48,173 nucleotides of DNA from JBBQUP01 sp038212305 (lineage in GTDB: Bacteria > Bacteroidota > Bacteroidia > Bacteroidales > Marinilabiliaceae). The notes below the pieces were generated by a model that was not told the origin of the DNA, did not search any database, and saw only the letters and a program-made list of their open reading frames with translations. The stretch spans positions 1-48,173 of the forward strand of contig JBBQUP010000013.1 in the NCBI GenBank assembly GCA_038212305.1, given 5' to 3'. The number at the start of each line of letters is the position of its first letter. Position 1 is the stretch's first letter. Of this stretch, positions 8,661 through 16,134 are shown piece after piece. The position numbers and the translations under genes are program-made.

Positions 8661-9239
8661 TTAAAAAGCGATACCTAGTGTTAAACCTGCTCTAACACCA
8701 AAACCATCCCAAATACTGGCGTCGAAACTACCTTCTTCGCTATCTATATCAGCTTTGATACTTGCACTTGAATAGCTTGGTCCAATAAACATGTCCAAAG
8801 ATATACGCTCTTTGAAAATCCATTGACGACCAATTACAAGACCTCCACCAATACTGGTTAAAGTCGCTTTTGATTCTTCGATTGATGTGGTATTTCCTGA
8901 GCCGAAATCATAATTAGAATCTTCATTTTTTAATGTAAAGCTGCTGTAGCGAGCATAAGGTGCAACATAAAAACCATCCATAGCGCCATTTTCACCTAAG
9001 TAAAACCGATATTCAGGAGTAATTGCGAAACCTGAAAATTTGGTATCTCCCGCTTTCATTGCAGTAAATAAAAAACCTAAGTTAAGAGAACTGGTTTCGG
9101 AAATTGCTCTTTCGTAAAAGAATGAACCAGTTTTTAAAATTGGACTAAATAGGTTTACTTTAATAGCATTTTTTGGCTGAGCAAAAATTGCCGTACAAAA
9201 CACTCCTAAGAATGCGATAGATAGAACTAATTTTCTCAT
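8661..9239 (-). CDS. DUF3575-like outer-membrane beta-barrel protein
   Basis: A 192-residue exported protein. The first 20 residues form a Sec signal peptide cleaved after IFA. The mature part has the alternating polar/aromatic pattern of beta strands (VNLFSPILKTGSFFYER, ITPEYRFYL, FYVAPYARYSSF) and ends in Phe, as outer-membrane barrels do. The KVNLFSPI...FYER start resembles DUF3575 proteins of Bacteroidota. Function is unknown. It has a candidate promoter immediately upstream, so it is probably transcribed alone. Confidence 0.75.
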   Translation of the reverse strand: MRKLVLSIAFLGVFCTAIFAQPKNAIKVNLFSPILKTGSFFYERAISETSSLNLGFLFTAMKAGDTKFSGFAITPEYRFYLGENGAMDGFYVAPYARYSSFTLKNEDSNYDFGSGNTTSIEESKATLTSIGGGLVIGRQWIFKERISLDMFIGPSYSSASIKADIDSEEGSFDASIWDGFGVRAGLTLGIAF

Positions 9240-9281
9240 TTTTAAGCTTTGTTAAATTTAAATTTTAAGTAATTAAAAATG

Positions 9282-9312
9282 CTAAATTAGAATATTATTT
9301 CAATCATCCAAC
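9282..9312 (-). promoter_or_regulatory. Possible promoter of the outer-membrane protein gene
   Basis: On the minus strand GTTG (within 9309-9312) is followed after 19 bases by TAATTTAG (9289-9282), one mismatch from TAnnTTTG. The spacing is right for a Bacteroidota -33/-7 pair. The start codon is 42 bases downstream of the box. Confidence 0.45.
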
Positions 9313-9315
9313 TCA

Positions 9316-10581
9316 TTAAGTAAAATTAATGGTTTTTCTTTTAATTGGCATTGTCATGCATCGAGCACCGCCACCACCTCTCGAAAGTTCTGCTCCTTCA
9401 ATTGTAACTGCACATTTTTTCAGTGAGTTAACATCTGTTTTGTTGCTTATTATGTCATCAGCATCCACAATCTCATATCCGTGATTATTAAGCTCTTCCA
9501 TTGTGTTCACATTGCGGGCATACCCAATAACTTTTCCAGGAGCAAAAGCAAAAAAGTTGGCTCCGCTATGCCATTGTTCGCGTTCTTGAATCCATAAATC
9601 TTTTCGTCCACCGCAGAACAATGGGTTTAAATCCATTCCTAGTGATCGTAAGCACTGCAAAAGATTTTCTTTATTCTCAATTTTTTTAATTTGCCCATTA
9701 TCAATGGTCATTAAAATGGTTTGCAATCGGTTGGGGTGAAGAATAACTGGTTCGTAAATCATACATGTGTCATGATCCAACAAGGTAAAAACCATATCTA
9801 AATGAATGAACGATTCAGGAGCATCGGGTAATTGTTGTACTACCAAATACCGCTTGCCGGGTAATGTTTTTAGGTGATTGGCTAAAAAATCAATTCCCTG
9901 AGGCGAGGTTCGTAAGCTTTGACCAACCACCAATATGTCGTGTCGGGCAATAATAACATCTCCACCTTCGATGGTTATGTCGTTATAAAAATTTGAATCT
10001 CGAACCGGAGCCAATGGATTTGCCTCAATGAAACTACTATTGGCAAAAATAGTTTGCATAATTAAGGGCTCACGTTCACGAACTTTATTAGCCATCTTCG
10101 AAATGAGTGCTCTGTTATAAAGTGATGCTGAGGCATCGCGCGTAAAGAAAAAATTATGAAGTGGTCTAAGAGCATATCTTTCAGGTGATAAGTACGATGT
10201 GAGCGTATCTTTTGTTAATTCAACACCTTCAATTAGTTTAGTTGCTAATTCACTGGTAGGCAGTTGATGCAATTCATCCGCTATAGATTCGCAAAACTCG
10301 TTTTTATAAATATCTTGGATTAGATTATGTTTTATTGTGCTATTTTGAAGAACATCAACTAGAAGATCTTTTACCTGAAATGTTTTTGTAACCTTATTTA
10401 ATAGTCCGCTCAATTGCCTATATTCCTCCGAGGCTACAGAAAGATTTAAAATGTCGCTATATAATGCTCTTTCGGCATTTGAAGGGGTCATGTTTTCAAC
10501 CTCATGACCGGGAGTATGCAAAATGACTGCCTCAAGTTGCCCAATTTCAGAGGTTACATCTATGGTTGTTTTTGATTGCAT
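9316..10581 (-). CDS. arcA: Arginine deiminase
   Basis: Hydrolyses arginine to citrulline and ammonia in the cytoplasm (guanidino-modifying enzyme superfamily). All signature blocks are present: FTRDAS, EGGDVIIAR, FIHLDMVFTLLD, WHSGANFFA and the catalytic cysteine in GGGGARCMTMP (Cys408 of 421). The frame is open upstream to an ATG at 10689, but the family-like sequence begins at MQSKTTIDV. A perfect -7 box at 10603-10610 lies between the two, so I take the ATG at 10581. No carbamate kinase, ornithine carbamoyltransferase or arginine/ornithine antiporter gene accompanies it in the window, so the rest of an ADI pathway must be elsewhere or absent. Confidence 0.93.
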   Translation of the reverse strand: MQSKTTIDVTSEIGQLEAVILHTPGHEVENMTPSNAERALYSDILNLSVASEEYRQLSGLLNKVTKTFQVKDLLVDVLQNSTIKHNLIQDIYKNEFCESIADELHQLPTSELATKLIEGVELTKDTLTSYLSPERYALRPLHNFFFTRDASASLYNRALISKMANKVREREPLIMQTIFANSSFIEANPLAPVRDSNFYNDITIEGGDVIIARHDILVVGQSLRTSPQGIDFLANHLKTLPGKRYLVVQQLPDAPESFIHLDMVFTLLDHDTCMIYEPVILHPNRLQTILMTIDNGQIKKIENKENLLQCLRSLGMDLNPLFCGGRKDLWIQEREQWHSGANFFAFAPGKVIGYARNVNTMEELNNHGYEIVDADDIISNKTDVNSLKKCAVTIEGAELSRGGGGARCMTMPIKRKTINFT

Positions 10582-10602
10582 GATTAAATAGTTTGATATT
10601 TT

Positions 10603-10610
10603 CAAATTTA
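10603..10610 (-). promoter_or_regulatory. -7 promoter box of arcA
   Basis: Minus-strand TAAATTTG matches TAnnTTTG perfectly and ends 21 bases before the arcA ATG at 10581. It falls inside the upstream extension of the reading frame, which argues against the longer start at 10689. Confidence 0.6.
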
Positions 10611-10764
10611 GTAAATCCAAAGTTTCTAAATACTGATATTTGTATGGATTGTTGAGTGTTTTTTTGTGGATAGAGAATTCTCGAAACAATCAATTTGTTT
10701 ATCTGTTAAAATAAATTCAGATGATATTTTGCTTCTTCAGTACCAATTGATTCGGAAAGGATTA

Positions 10765-10772
10765 TTAATTTG
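10765..10772 (+). promoter_or_regulatory. Possible -7 box of nfo
   Basis: TTAATTTG differs from TAnnTTTG at one base and ends 23 bases upstream of the nfo ATG, the spacing shared by other promoters here. A TTG at 10747-10749 is nearer than a normal -33 element. Confidence 0.4.
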
Positions 10773-10795
10773 CAATCATCAATAAATATAATATT

Positions 10796-11650
10796 ATGGC
10801 TAGGATACAAAAACTTTTAGGAGCTCATGTGAGTGCTTCAGGAGGAGTTGAGAATGCTCCATTAAACGCACTCGAAATTGGTGCGAATGCATTTGCATTG
10901 TTCACGAAAAATCAACTTCAATGGGTTGCTAAGCCACTCACGAAAGAGAGTATTGAGGCTTTTAGACAAAACTTAGTTAAAGTAAATATTCTACCCGAAC
11001 ATGTTTTGCCGCACGATAGCTACCTTATTAATTTGGGGCATCCCGAAAAAGAGCCATTGGATAAATCGCGGTTAGCTTTTTTAGATGAAATGCAACGATG
11101 CGAGCAATTGGGATTAAGTTTATTGAATTTTCATCCGGGGAGTCATTTAAAACAGATTAGTGAAGAGGATTGTTTGAGAAAAGTAGCAGAATCGATAAAC
11201 GTTGCACTTGATAAAACAAAAGGGGTGATAGCCGTAATTGAGAATACTGCTGGACAGGGGAGTAATGTTGGTTATAAATTTGAGCATTTAGCTGCCATAA
11301 TTCACTATGTTGAAGATAAGAGTAGAGTGGGGGTTTGCATTGATACTTGTCACTCATTTGCAGCTGGGTACGATTTAGTAACTTTAAAAGGCTATACTGA
11401 TACTTGGAATGAATTTGATTCAATTGTAGGAGCTAACTATTTAAAGGCGATTCATTTAAACGATGCAAAGAAAGGACTTGGGAGTAGAGTCGATAGGCAT
11501 GATAGTTTAGGGAAGGGATTATTGGGTTTAGATTTATTTGAAAGAATGATGAAGGATTCTCGTTTTGATAATATACCCGTTATTTTAGAAACACCTGATG
11601 AAAGTTTATGGTCGCAAGAAATTGAAATGTTAAAAAAATGGAGTCAATAG
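10796..11650 (+). CDS. nfo: Endonuclease IV (AP endonuclease)
   Basis: Cleaves DNA 5' of abasic sites during base excision repair, using a trinuclear zinc centre in a TIM barrel. The 284-residue length is typical. Visible metal and active-site blocks are GAHVSASGG at the N-terminus, LLNFHPGSH near residue 109, IENTAGQGSNVG near 147, VCIDTCHSFAAGYD near 181 and HLNDAKKGLGSRVDRHDSLGKG near 219, ending with VILETPDE. No terminator is evident before the next gene, which nevertheless has its own perfect -7 box. Confidence 0.97.
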   Translation: MARIQKLLGAHVSASGGVENAPLNALEIGANAFALFTKNQLQWVAKPLTKESIEAFRQNLVKVNILPEHVLPHDSYLINLGHPEKEPLDKSRLAFLDEMQRCEQLGLSLLNFHPGSHLKQISEEDCLRKVAESINVALDKTKGVIAVIENTAGQGSNVGYKFEHLAAIIHYVEDKSRVGVCIDTCHSFAAGYDLVTLKGYTDTWNEFDSIVGANYLKAIHLNDAKKGLGSRVDRHDSLGKGLLGLDLFERMMKDSRFDNIPVILETPDESLWSQEIEMLKKWSQ

Positions 11651-11681
11651 TAATTACTAGCATACTGAATAAAGAGAGTTG

Positions 11682-11689
11682 TATCTTTG
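11682..11689 (+). promoter_or_regulatory. -7 promoter box of the DUF4294 gene
   Basis: TATCTTTG is a perfect match to TAnnTTTG and ends 21 bases before the ATG at 11711. A clear -33 TTTG is not seen. Confidence 0.65.
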
Positions 11690-11710
11690 TAGTATAACTA
11701 TTATAATTGA

Positions 11711-12319
11711 ATGAGCTATTTGTCAAAAATACAATTGCTAGGACTTATCTGGGTTTTGGGGATCGTTTGTGTTTTAGGTCAATCTAATGCCAGCCAGCCT
11801 CATAAGCCTACCTTGCTTGTTGGTCGAATTTTCGATCAGGATACTTTACCTCATGTAGATTTGCCTATGGTTACAGTAACTGTTCCATGGAAATTTAAAA
11901 ATAATCGAGAATTTAATCGGTACAGCCGGTTGACGTATAATGTGAAAAAAGCTTTGCCATATGCTCGCATTGCCAGTCGGAAAATTAATGATATTAACGA
12001 CCATTTATTGTTGTTAAGAACAGATAAAGAGCGCAAAACTTATTTGAAACAAGCCGAGAAGGCGATGTTTGATGAGTTTGAGGCTCCATTGAAAAAATTG
12101 ACTTTTACTCAAGGAAGGATACTAATTAATTTAATAGATCGCGAAACAGGAAATACCAGTTATGATTTAATTAAAGATTACAAAGGCGGATTTTCTGCTT
12201 TTGTTTGGCAATCGGTTGCGCGTGTGTTTGGTGCTAATTTAAAAGACGAATATGACCCCGCTGGGGATGATAAAATGATAGAGCATATTGTAATTATGAT
12301 TGACAATGGGATGTTGTAA
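11711..12319 (+). CDS. DUF4294 family exported protein
   Basis: A 202-residue protein resembling the DUF4294 family of Bacteroidota. An N-terminal hydrophobic segment ending near VLGQ (residue 24) looks like a signal peptide. The body is basic and partly helical (YNVKKALPYARIASRKIND, then LRTDKERKTYLKQAEKAM) and contains the segment LTFTQGRILINLIDRETG followed by GGFSAFVWQSVARVFG, which I associate with this family. Its molecular role is unknown. It has its own promoter, and the region after it is repetitive. Confidence 0.75.
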   Translation: MSYLSKIQLLGLIWVLGIVCVLGQSNASQPHKPTLLVGRIFDQDTLPHVDLPMVTVTVPWKFKNNREFNRYSRLTYNVKKALPYARIASRKINDINDHLLLLRTDKERKTYLKQAEKAMFDEFEAPLKKLTFTQGRILINLIDRETGNTSYDLIKDYKGGFSAFVWQSVARVFGANLKDEYDPAGDDKMIEHIVIMIDNGML

Positions 12320-12350
12320 TCTATTGTTCAGTTGATTATCTTTATTTTGA

Positions 12351-12504
12351 ATCTTGTGTCTTTTTTTTAGTATCTAGTATCAAGATTTAAGAGTTTGGAG
12401 TTTAGTATTCAAACTGGTCTCTTATCTTGTGTCTCATTATCCCATTATCCCATTAACCCATTAGCACATTAACCCATTAGCACATTAACCCATATCTTGT
12501 GTCT
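12351..12504. repeat. Degenerate intergenic tandem repeats
   Basis: Three exact copies of ATCTTGTGTCT (12351-12361, 12424-12434, 12494-12504) flank a direct repeat of ACCCATTAGCACATTA (12456-12471 and 12472-12487, with a partial third copy to 12492). That in turn follows shorter CCCATTAT words. AGTATCT-type 7-mers also occur near 12370. No ORF, promoter or terminator is convincing in this 226-base spacer. Confidence 0.75.
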
Positions 12505-12545
12505 TGTATTTCACATCTTAAACCTTAATACTAAATAATAAGCAT

Positions 12546-13088
12546 ATGAAATTTTTAAAATGGATATTAATTGTTGTTGGATCGTTAATAGTGCTAGTTT
12601 TAATAACGGCGTTGTTTGTACAAAAAAAGTATGCCGTTGAACGAGAAATTGCTATTAACAAGCCTGTTTCTAAAGTTTTTGAGTATGTTGTAATGCTTCG
12701 AAATCAAGATGATTTCAGCGCTTGGGCAAACATGGATGCTGATATGAAAAAAGAGTTTAAAGGCTTAGATGGAACAGTCGGGTTTATTTCGGCATGGAGT
12801 AGCGAGAATAAAGAAGTTGGAAAAGGGGAACAAGAAATAATGGCTATTGATCCAAGGAGTCGGATTGATTATGAATTGAGGTTTCTCGAACCTTTCGCAG
12901 CAACCGATAAGGCATATATTACCACCGAAGCAGTAAACGATAGTGCTACCGTTGTGAGATGGGGATTTAATGGAGAAATGAAATATCCATCAAATTTAAT
13001 GTTGCTATTTATGGACATGGAAAAAATGTTAGGAAATGATTTAACAACCGGCTTAACCAAACTGAAAGAAATTCAGGAAATGAACTAA
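12546..13088 (+). CDS. Membrane-anchored SRPBCC (START-like) protein
   Basis: A 180-residue protein with one N-terminal transmembrane helix (about residues 5-25, WILIVVGSLIVLVLITALF). It is followed by a domain of the SRPBCC/polyketide-cyclase type: EREIAINKPVSKVFEYVVMLRN at the start, a central strand region and a C-terminal amphipathic helix (LMLLFMDMEKMLGNDLTTGLTKLKEI). The fold binds hydrophobic ligands in a deep pocket. No ligand can be inferred. It stands alone and ends at a strong terminator. Confidence 0.75.
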   Translation: MKFLKWILIVVGSLIVLVLITALFVQKKYAVEREIAINKPVSKVFEYVVMLRNQDDFSAWANMDADMKKEFKGLDGTVGFISAWSSENKEVGKGEQEIMAIDPRSRIDYELRFLEPFAATDKAYITTEAVNDSATVVRWGFNGEMKYPSNLMLLFMDMEKMLGNDLTTGLTKLKEIQEMN

Positions 13089-13103
13089 GTTAGATTAAGA
13101 TAC

Positions 13104-13139
13104 AAAAATAGCTGCATGCAATAGTATGCAGCTATTTTT
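13104..13139. terminator. Bidirectional terminator
   Basis: A perfect 14-bp inverted repeat AAAAATAGCTGCAT (13104-13117) / ATGCAGCTATTTTT (13126-13139) with an 8-base loop and T-rich ends on both strands, between two convergent genes. Confidence 0.95.
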
Positions 13140-13141
13140 AT

Positions 13142-14068
13142 TTAAAAGTTGTAGGTTATACCAACTAATTCTTCAGATTTTTCCCAAAGTTTTATTGCAT
13201 CAATTAGGCTGTGTGATGCTTTGTTTGATTTAACTAACACAGGAATTCCGGTCATTTCGTAAAGTCCATTGGGGCCATAATACTCACCACCTTTAACATT
13301 GTGGTCAACAGCAGCTCTAATTTGAGGCAATGCGCCATGTGCCGAGTCGTGAGTCATCACCTTTAATAAGGGGAGCATAAGTTTAAACCACCATTTACCA
13401 TCGATATGACGCGCTAAATTGGTTTGAGCTACTCCAGGATGAGCTGCCACAGCTATTGTGTTTATGTTGTGAGCATTCAGGCGTCGTTGTAATTCATAAG
13501 TGAAGAGCAAATTGGCAAGCTTTGAGCGACTATATGATTTTATTGGCGTATAACCTTTACCCTTGTCGAAAAGTAAATTGCTAAAATCCATCGTTCCTTG
13601 TTTATGAGCCATGCTGCTGGTGGTTACGATACGCGAATTTGGCGTTAATTTAAGTATCTTGAGCAATAAACCGGTTAGTGCAAAATGCCCTAGGTGGTTT
13701 GTACCTATTTGACTTTCAAATCCATCTTTTGTTTTGTTATATGGAGTGGTCATTATTCCAGCATTATTCATCAACACATCGAGTTGCGAATAGTGATTTT
13801 TAAATGCAGTGGCAAAATTTTTAATCGAGGTTAAATCCATTAAATCTAATTCCATCACAACTATTTTGCACGATGGGTCACCCGCAATGATTTTAGCTTT
13901 AGCTTCTTTTCCATTTTTAATTGAACGGCTAGCCATAATTACCTCGGCACCTTTTTGAGCAAAAGTTTTAACACATTCATATCCTAATCCCGAATTTCCT
14001 CCAGTTACCACAATTGTTTTACCCGTTAAGGCGGGAATTTGAGCGGTAGTCCATTTTTGAGTAGCCAT
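13142..14068 (-). CDS. Short-chain dehydrogenase/reductase
   Basis: A 308-residue NAD(P)-dependent oxidoreductase with a Rossmann fold. Visible elements are the nucleotide motif VTGGNSGLGYE near residue 20, LDLMDLTSIKNFA, NNAGIM near 100, the catalytic Ser in TSSMAHKQG, and YSRSKLANLLF with the catalytic Tyr and Lys. HPGVAQTNL follows. The arrangement is that of the retinol-dehydrogenase/protochlorophyllide-reductase-like SDR group. Substrate is unknown. It is transcribed away from the alpha-glucan locus end but on the same strand as it, 76 bases after the pseudo-GH13 gene. Confidence 0.85.
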   Translation of the reverse strand: MATQKWTTAQIPALTGKTIVVTGGNSGLGYECVKTFAQKGAEVIMASRSIKNGKEAKAKIIAGDPSCKIVVMELDLMDLTSIKNFATAFKNHYSQLDVLMNNAGIMTTPYNKTKDGFESQIGTNHLGHFALTGLLLKILKLTPNSRIVTTSSMAHKQGTMDFSNLLFDKGKGYTPIKSYSRSKLANLLFTYELQRRLNAHNINTIAVAAHPGVAQTNLARHIDGKWWFKLMLPLLKVMTHDSAHGALPQIRAAVDHNVKGGEYYGPNGLYEMTGIPVLVKSNKASHSLIDAIKLWEKSEELVGITYNF

Positions 14069-14144
14069 GTTTTATAGTGTATTAATTCGTTTTATACTAT
14101 TGTATTAATAACCCTAAAACCATATGAATTGTTTTTTGCGGAGG

Positions 14145-15980
14145 TTATCGAACTGTAAACTCAATAACTGTGGCCGATAAGGGGAAAAGCATTAAGGTAT
14201 TTAAATTTGGTATGTCGTGATTGGTAATTATTTCTATTGCTTTCGAATAGGTTGGAATGATGTCAGAATAGTAATCAGCATCGAACTTAATTTTTTCGGT
14301 GTCATTAAAATTCAGTAGAACTAGAATTTGTTTTTTATCATTACCATAAGCATAAACATAAATTCCGTTTACAGGTTGATAATGAATATGTTGCACATCG
14401 TTTAAATCTGCATTTCCTTTTCGCCATTTTAAAAGTTGCTGAATCAGCTGAGTTACGTGTTGTTGGTCGAGCGAGAGTCCTGAGTTGGTAAAAGCATTAG
14501 GGATGTCACCAGTATTTAATCCTTTAAAATCGGAGCGAACAACGCCAGTCCCTTCATTTATATTGCCTTTATTTAGTAGCTCAGTGGCATAAAAAAACGA
14601 TGGAATTCCCCTGCATGTCAGCATAAAAGTAATAAGCATCCCCAGCCGGTCGCTGTTTTCACCAACCAGTGAAAAGGCACGATTTTGAAATAATCCATCA
14701 GCAAATACAATGGGTTGATAGCTATTGTTATATACAAAATCCATCGCTACTGTTTGGTATAGGAGAGTGGCAGCCGCATTGGCATTGCGCGATGGTTTAA
14801 AGGCGTTTTCAATTGATTTTTGAAGAGGATAATCGTAAAAGTAGTATGAATTAGTTTTTAATAATGCGCCTGCTTCTAGCGATGGTGAATCGGTTTGAAA
14901 AGAGGTTATAAAGTTAAAGTTACGACCAAACTCATTTTTAATAAGGGTTGCCAATTGTTTTATAAATTGAGGATCGGCCATGTGGCTGTTTTCTAGTTTT
15001 ATCCCATCAACGCCTGTCGTTACTATCCACCAGATGCATTGCTGTATTAGATATTTTTGTAATAAAGGCTCAGATACATTTAATGAAGCTATGTCAATCT
15101 CAGGCCATTGCTCGAAATTTATGCGTTTGTCAGCGGGCGATGCATAGGGATCGCTATAGACAGGGCTCATCGGCAACATTCCATATTTCGATTGATTGGG
15201 GTAGATCCATGATTTAAATGGAGCAATTCTCATCCAAGGGTGCTGCTTGCCAATTTGAGTTAGTATAACTGATTGAATAATTGGTGTATTTAATTTTTTG
15301 GCTTTGGCAATTAAGTGATTGTATTGTTGAATATTACCCAAATTTTTATCCATTTGATAGAAATTGGTAATAGCATATTTATCGTATGAATAAATAAATT
15401 GATTGCTCTCGGTTAATGGCGATAATTCAATTGCCGTGAATCCTAAGTTGGTAATGTAGTTTAGGTTTGACTCAATGCCATTGAAATCGCCTCCATGTAT
15501 GCCTGATGGATTCAGTAAATCGGTTTTTTCGTAATAGCCTTTAATATTGTCATTTTCGGTATTGCCATTCGAAAACCGATCGGTAAGAATTCGGTAAATG
15601 ACATGTTCATTGGTTAGTTTAATGGGTTGAAATTCAATTTTAGGATAAATATTAAAATCTGCTGATATTGCTTTCCCCTTAAAAGGAATAAAATCAATGT
15701 TAAACTTCCCGGGTAAAGTATTTGATGAGATTTTTATGGTAATCAACAAGTAATTAGTCGATTCGGTTTTCTCTATTTTTACAATTTCAATACCTTGATA
15801 ATTAATTTTGACATCCGATGATGAGATGCCATCTCCCGATGCTAAAATGGTTATTTCCGACATCGACATGTTTGTCCACCAGTTCGAAGGCTCTAGCGTG
15901 ATGGTTTCAGCTGCGTTGGCAAAACTGAAAAATCCTAAAACCAAACAACAATGAGCTATATGTATTACAACGTTTTTCAT
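14145..15980 (-). CDS. Catalytically degenerate SusA-like GH13 protein
   Basis: A 611-residue secreted paralogue of the SusA-type enzyme encoded at 17.5-19.4 kb. A signal peptide ends at ANA (residue 23). A cyclomaltodextrinase-type N-domain (EPSNWW, matching EPMNWW in the paralogue), a GH13 barrel and a C-domain follow in the same order. Aligning the two, region I MDMVFNH is replaced by IQSVILT, region II GIRMD by GIKLE (Glu330 at the nucleophile position and Lys for the invariant Arg), region III VGEAW by ITSFQ and region IV PENHD by ADGLF. All three catalytic acids and the supporting residues are gone, yet the frame is intact. Hydrolase activity is therefore unlikely. A glycan-binding or regulatory role is possible. 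Confidence 0.85.
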   Translation of the reverse strand: MKNVVIHIAHCCLVLGFFSFANAAETITLEPSNWWTNMSMSEITILASGDGISSSDVKINYQGIEIVKIEKTESTNYLLITIKISSNTLPGKFNIDFIPFKGKAISADFNIYPKIEFQPIKLTNEHVIYRILTDRFSNGNTENDNIKGYYEKTDLLNPSGIHGGDFNGIESNLNYITNLGFTAIELSPLTESNQFIYSYDKYAITNFYQMDKNLGNIQQYNHLIAKAKKLNTPIIQSVILTQIGKQHPWMRIAPFKSWIYPNQSKYGMLPMSPVYSDPYASPADKRINFEQWPEIDIASLNVSEPLLQKYLIQQCIWWIVTTGVDGIKLENSHMADPQFIKQLATLIKNEFGRNFNFITSFQTDSPSLEAGALLKTNSYYFYDYPLQKSIENAFKPSRNANAAATLLYQTVAMDFVYNNSYQPIVFADGLFQNRAFSLVGENSDRLGMLITFMLTCRGIPSFFYATELLNKGNINEGTGVVRSDFKGLNTGDIPNAFTNSGLSLDQQHVTQLIQQLLKWRKGNADLNDVQHIHYQPVNGIYVYAYGNDKKQILVLLNFNDTEKIKFDADYYSDIIPTYSKAIEIITNHDIPNLNTLMLFPLSATVIEFTVR

Positions 15981-16080
15981 TCATACGAAGATAATTAATT
16001 TAATAGATTGAATGAATAATCATTTGACACCTTATGTTTTTGAGTGATTATGTTGATGCATCTAATTCACGATAAACAAT

Positions 16081-16107
16081 TAAAAGCGGTCTATAACGCC
16101 GCTTTTA
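16081..16107 (-). terminator. Hairpin after the GH13 lipoprotein gene
   Basis: A 9-bp inverted repeat TAAAAGCGG (16081-16089) / CCGCTTTTA (16099-16107) lies 28 bases past the stop of the minus-strand GH13 gene. The T-tract on that strand is short, so termination may be partial and the pseudo-GH13 gene could still receive readthrough. Confidence 0.6.
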
Positions 16108-16134
16108 TTGTTTGTCATATTTTAACGATTTATA

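Noticed and set aside
10582..10689. N-terminal extension of arginine deiminase by 36 residues
   Set aside because: It spans a perfect -7 box and has no similarity to the family N-terminus.
12441..12492. CRISPR-like array
   Set aside because: The repeated units are contiguous or nearly so, without unique spacers of constant length, and there are no cas genes.
15986..15993. TATCTTCG on the minus strand as promoter of the pseudo-GH13 gene
   Set aside because: Imperfect -7 match only 5 bases from the start codon and without a -33 element; too weak to call.
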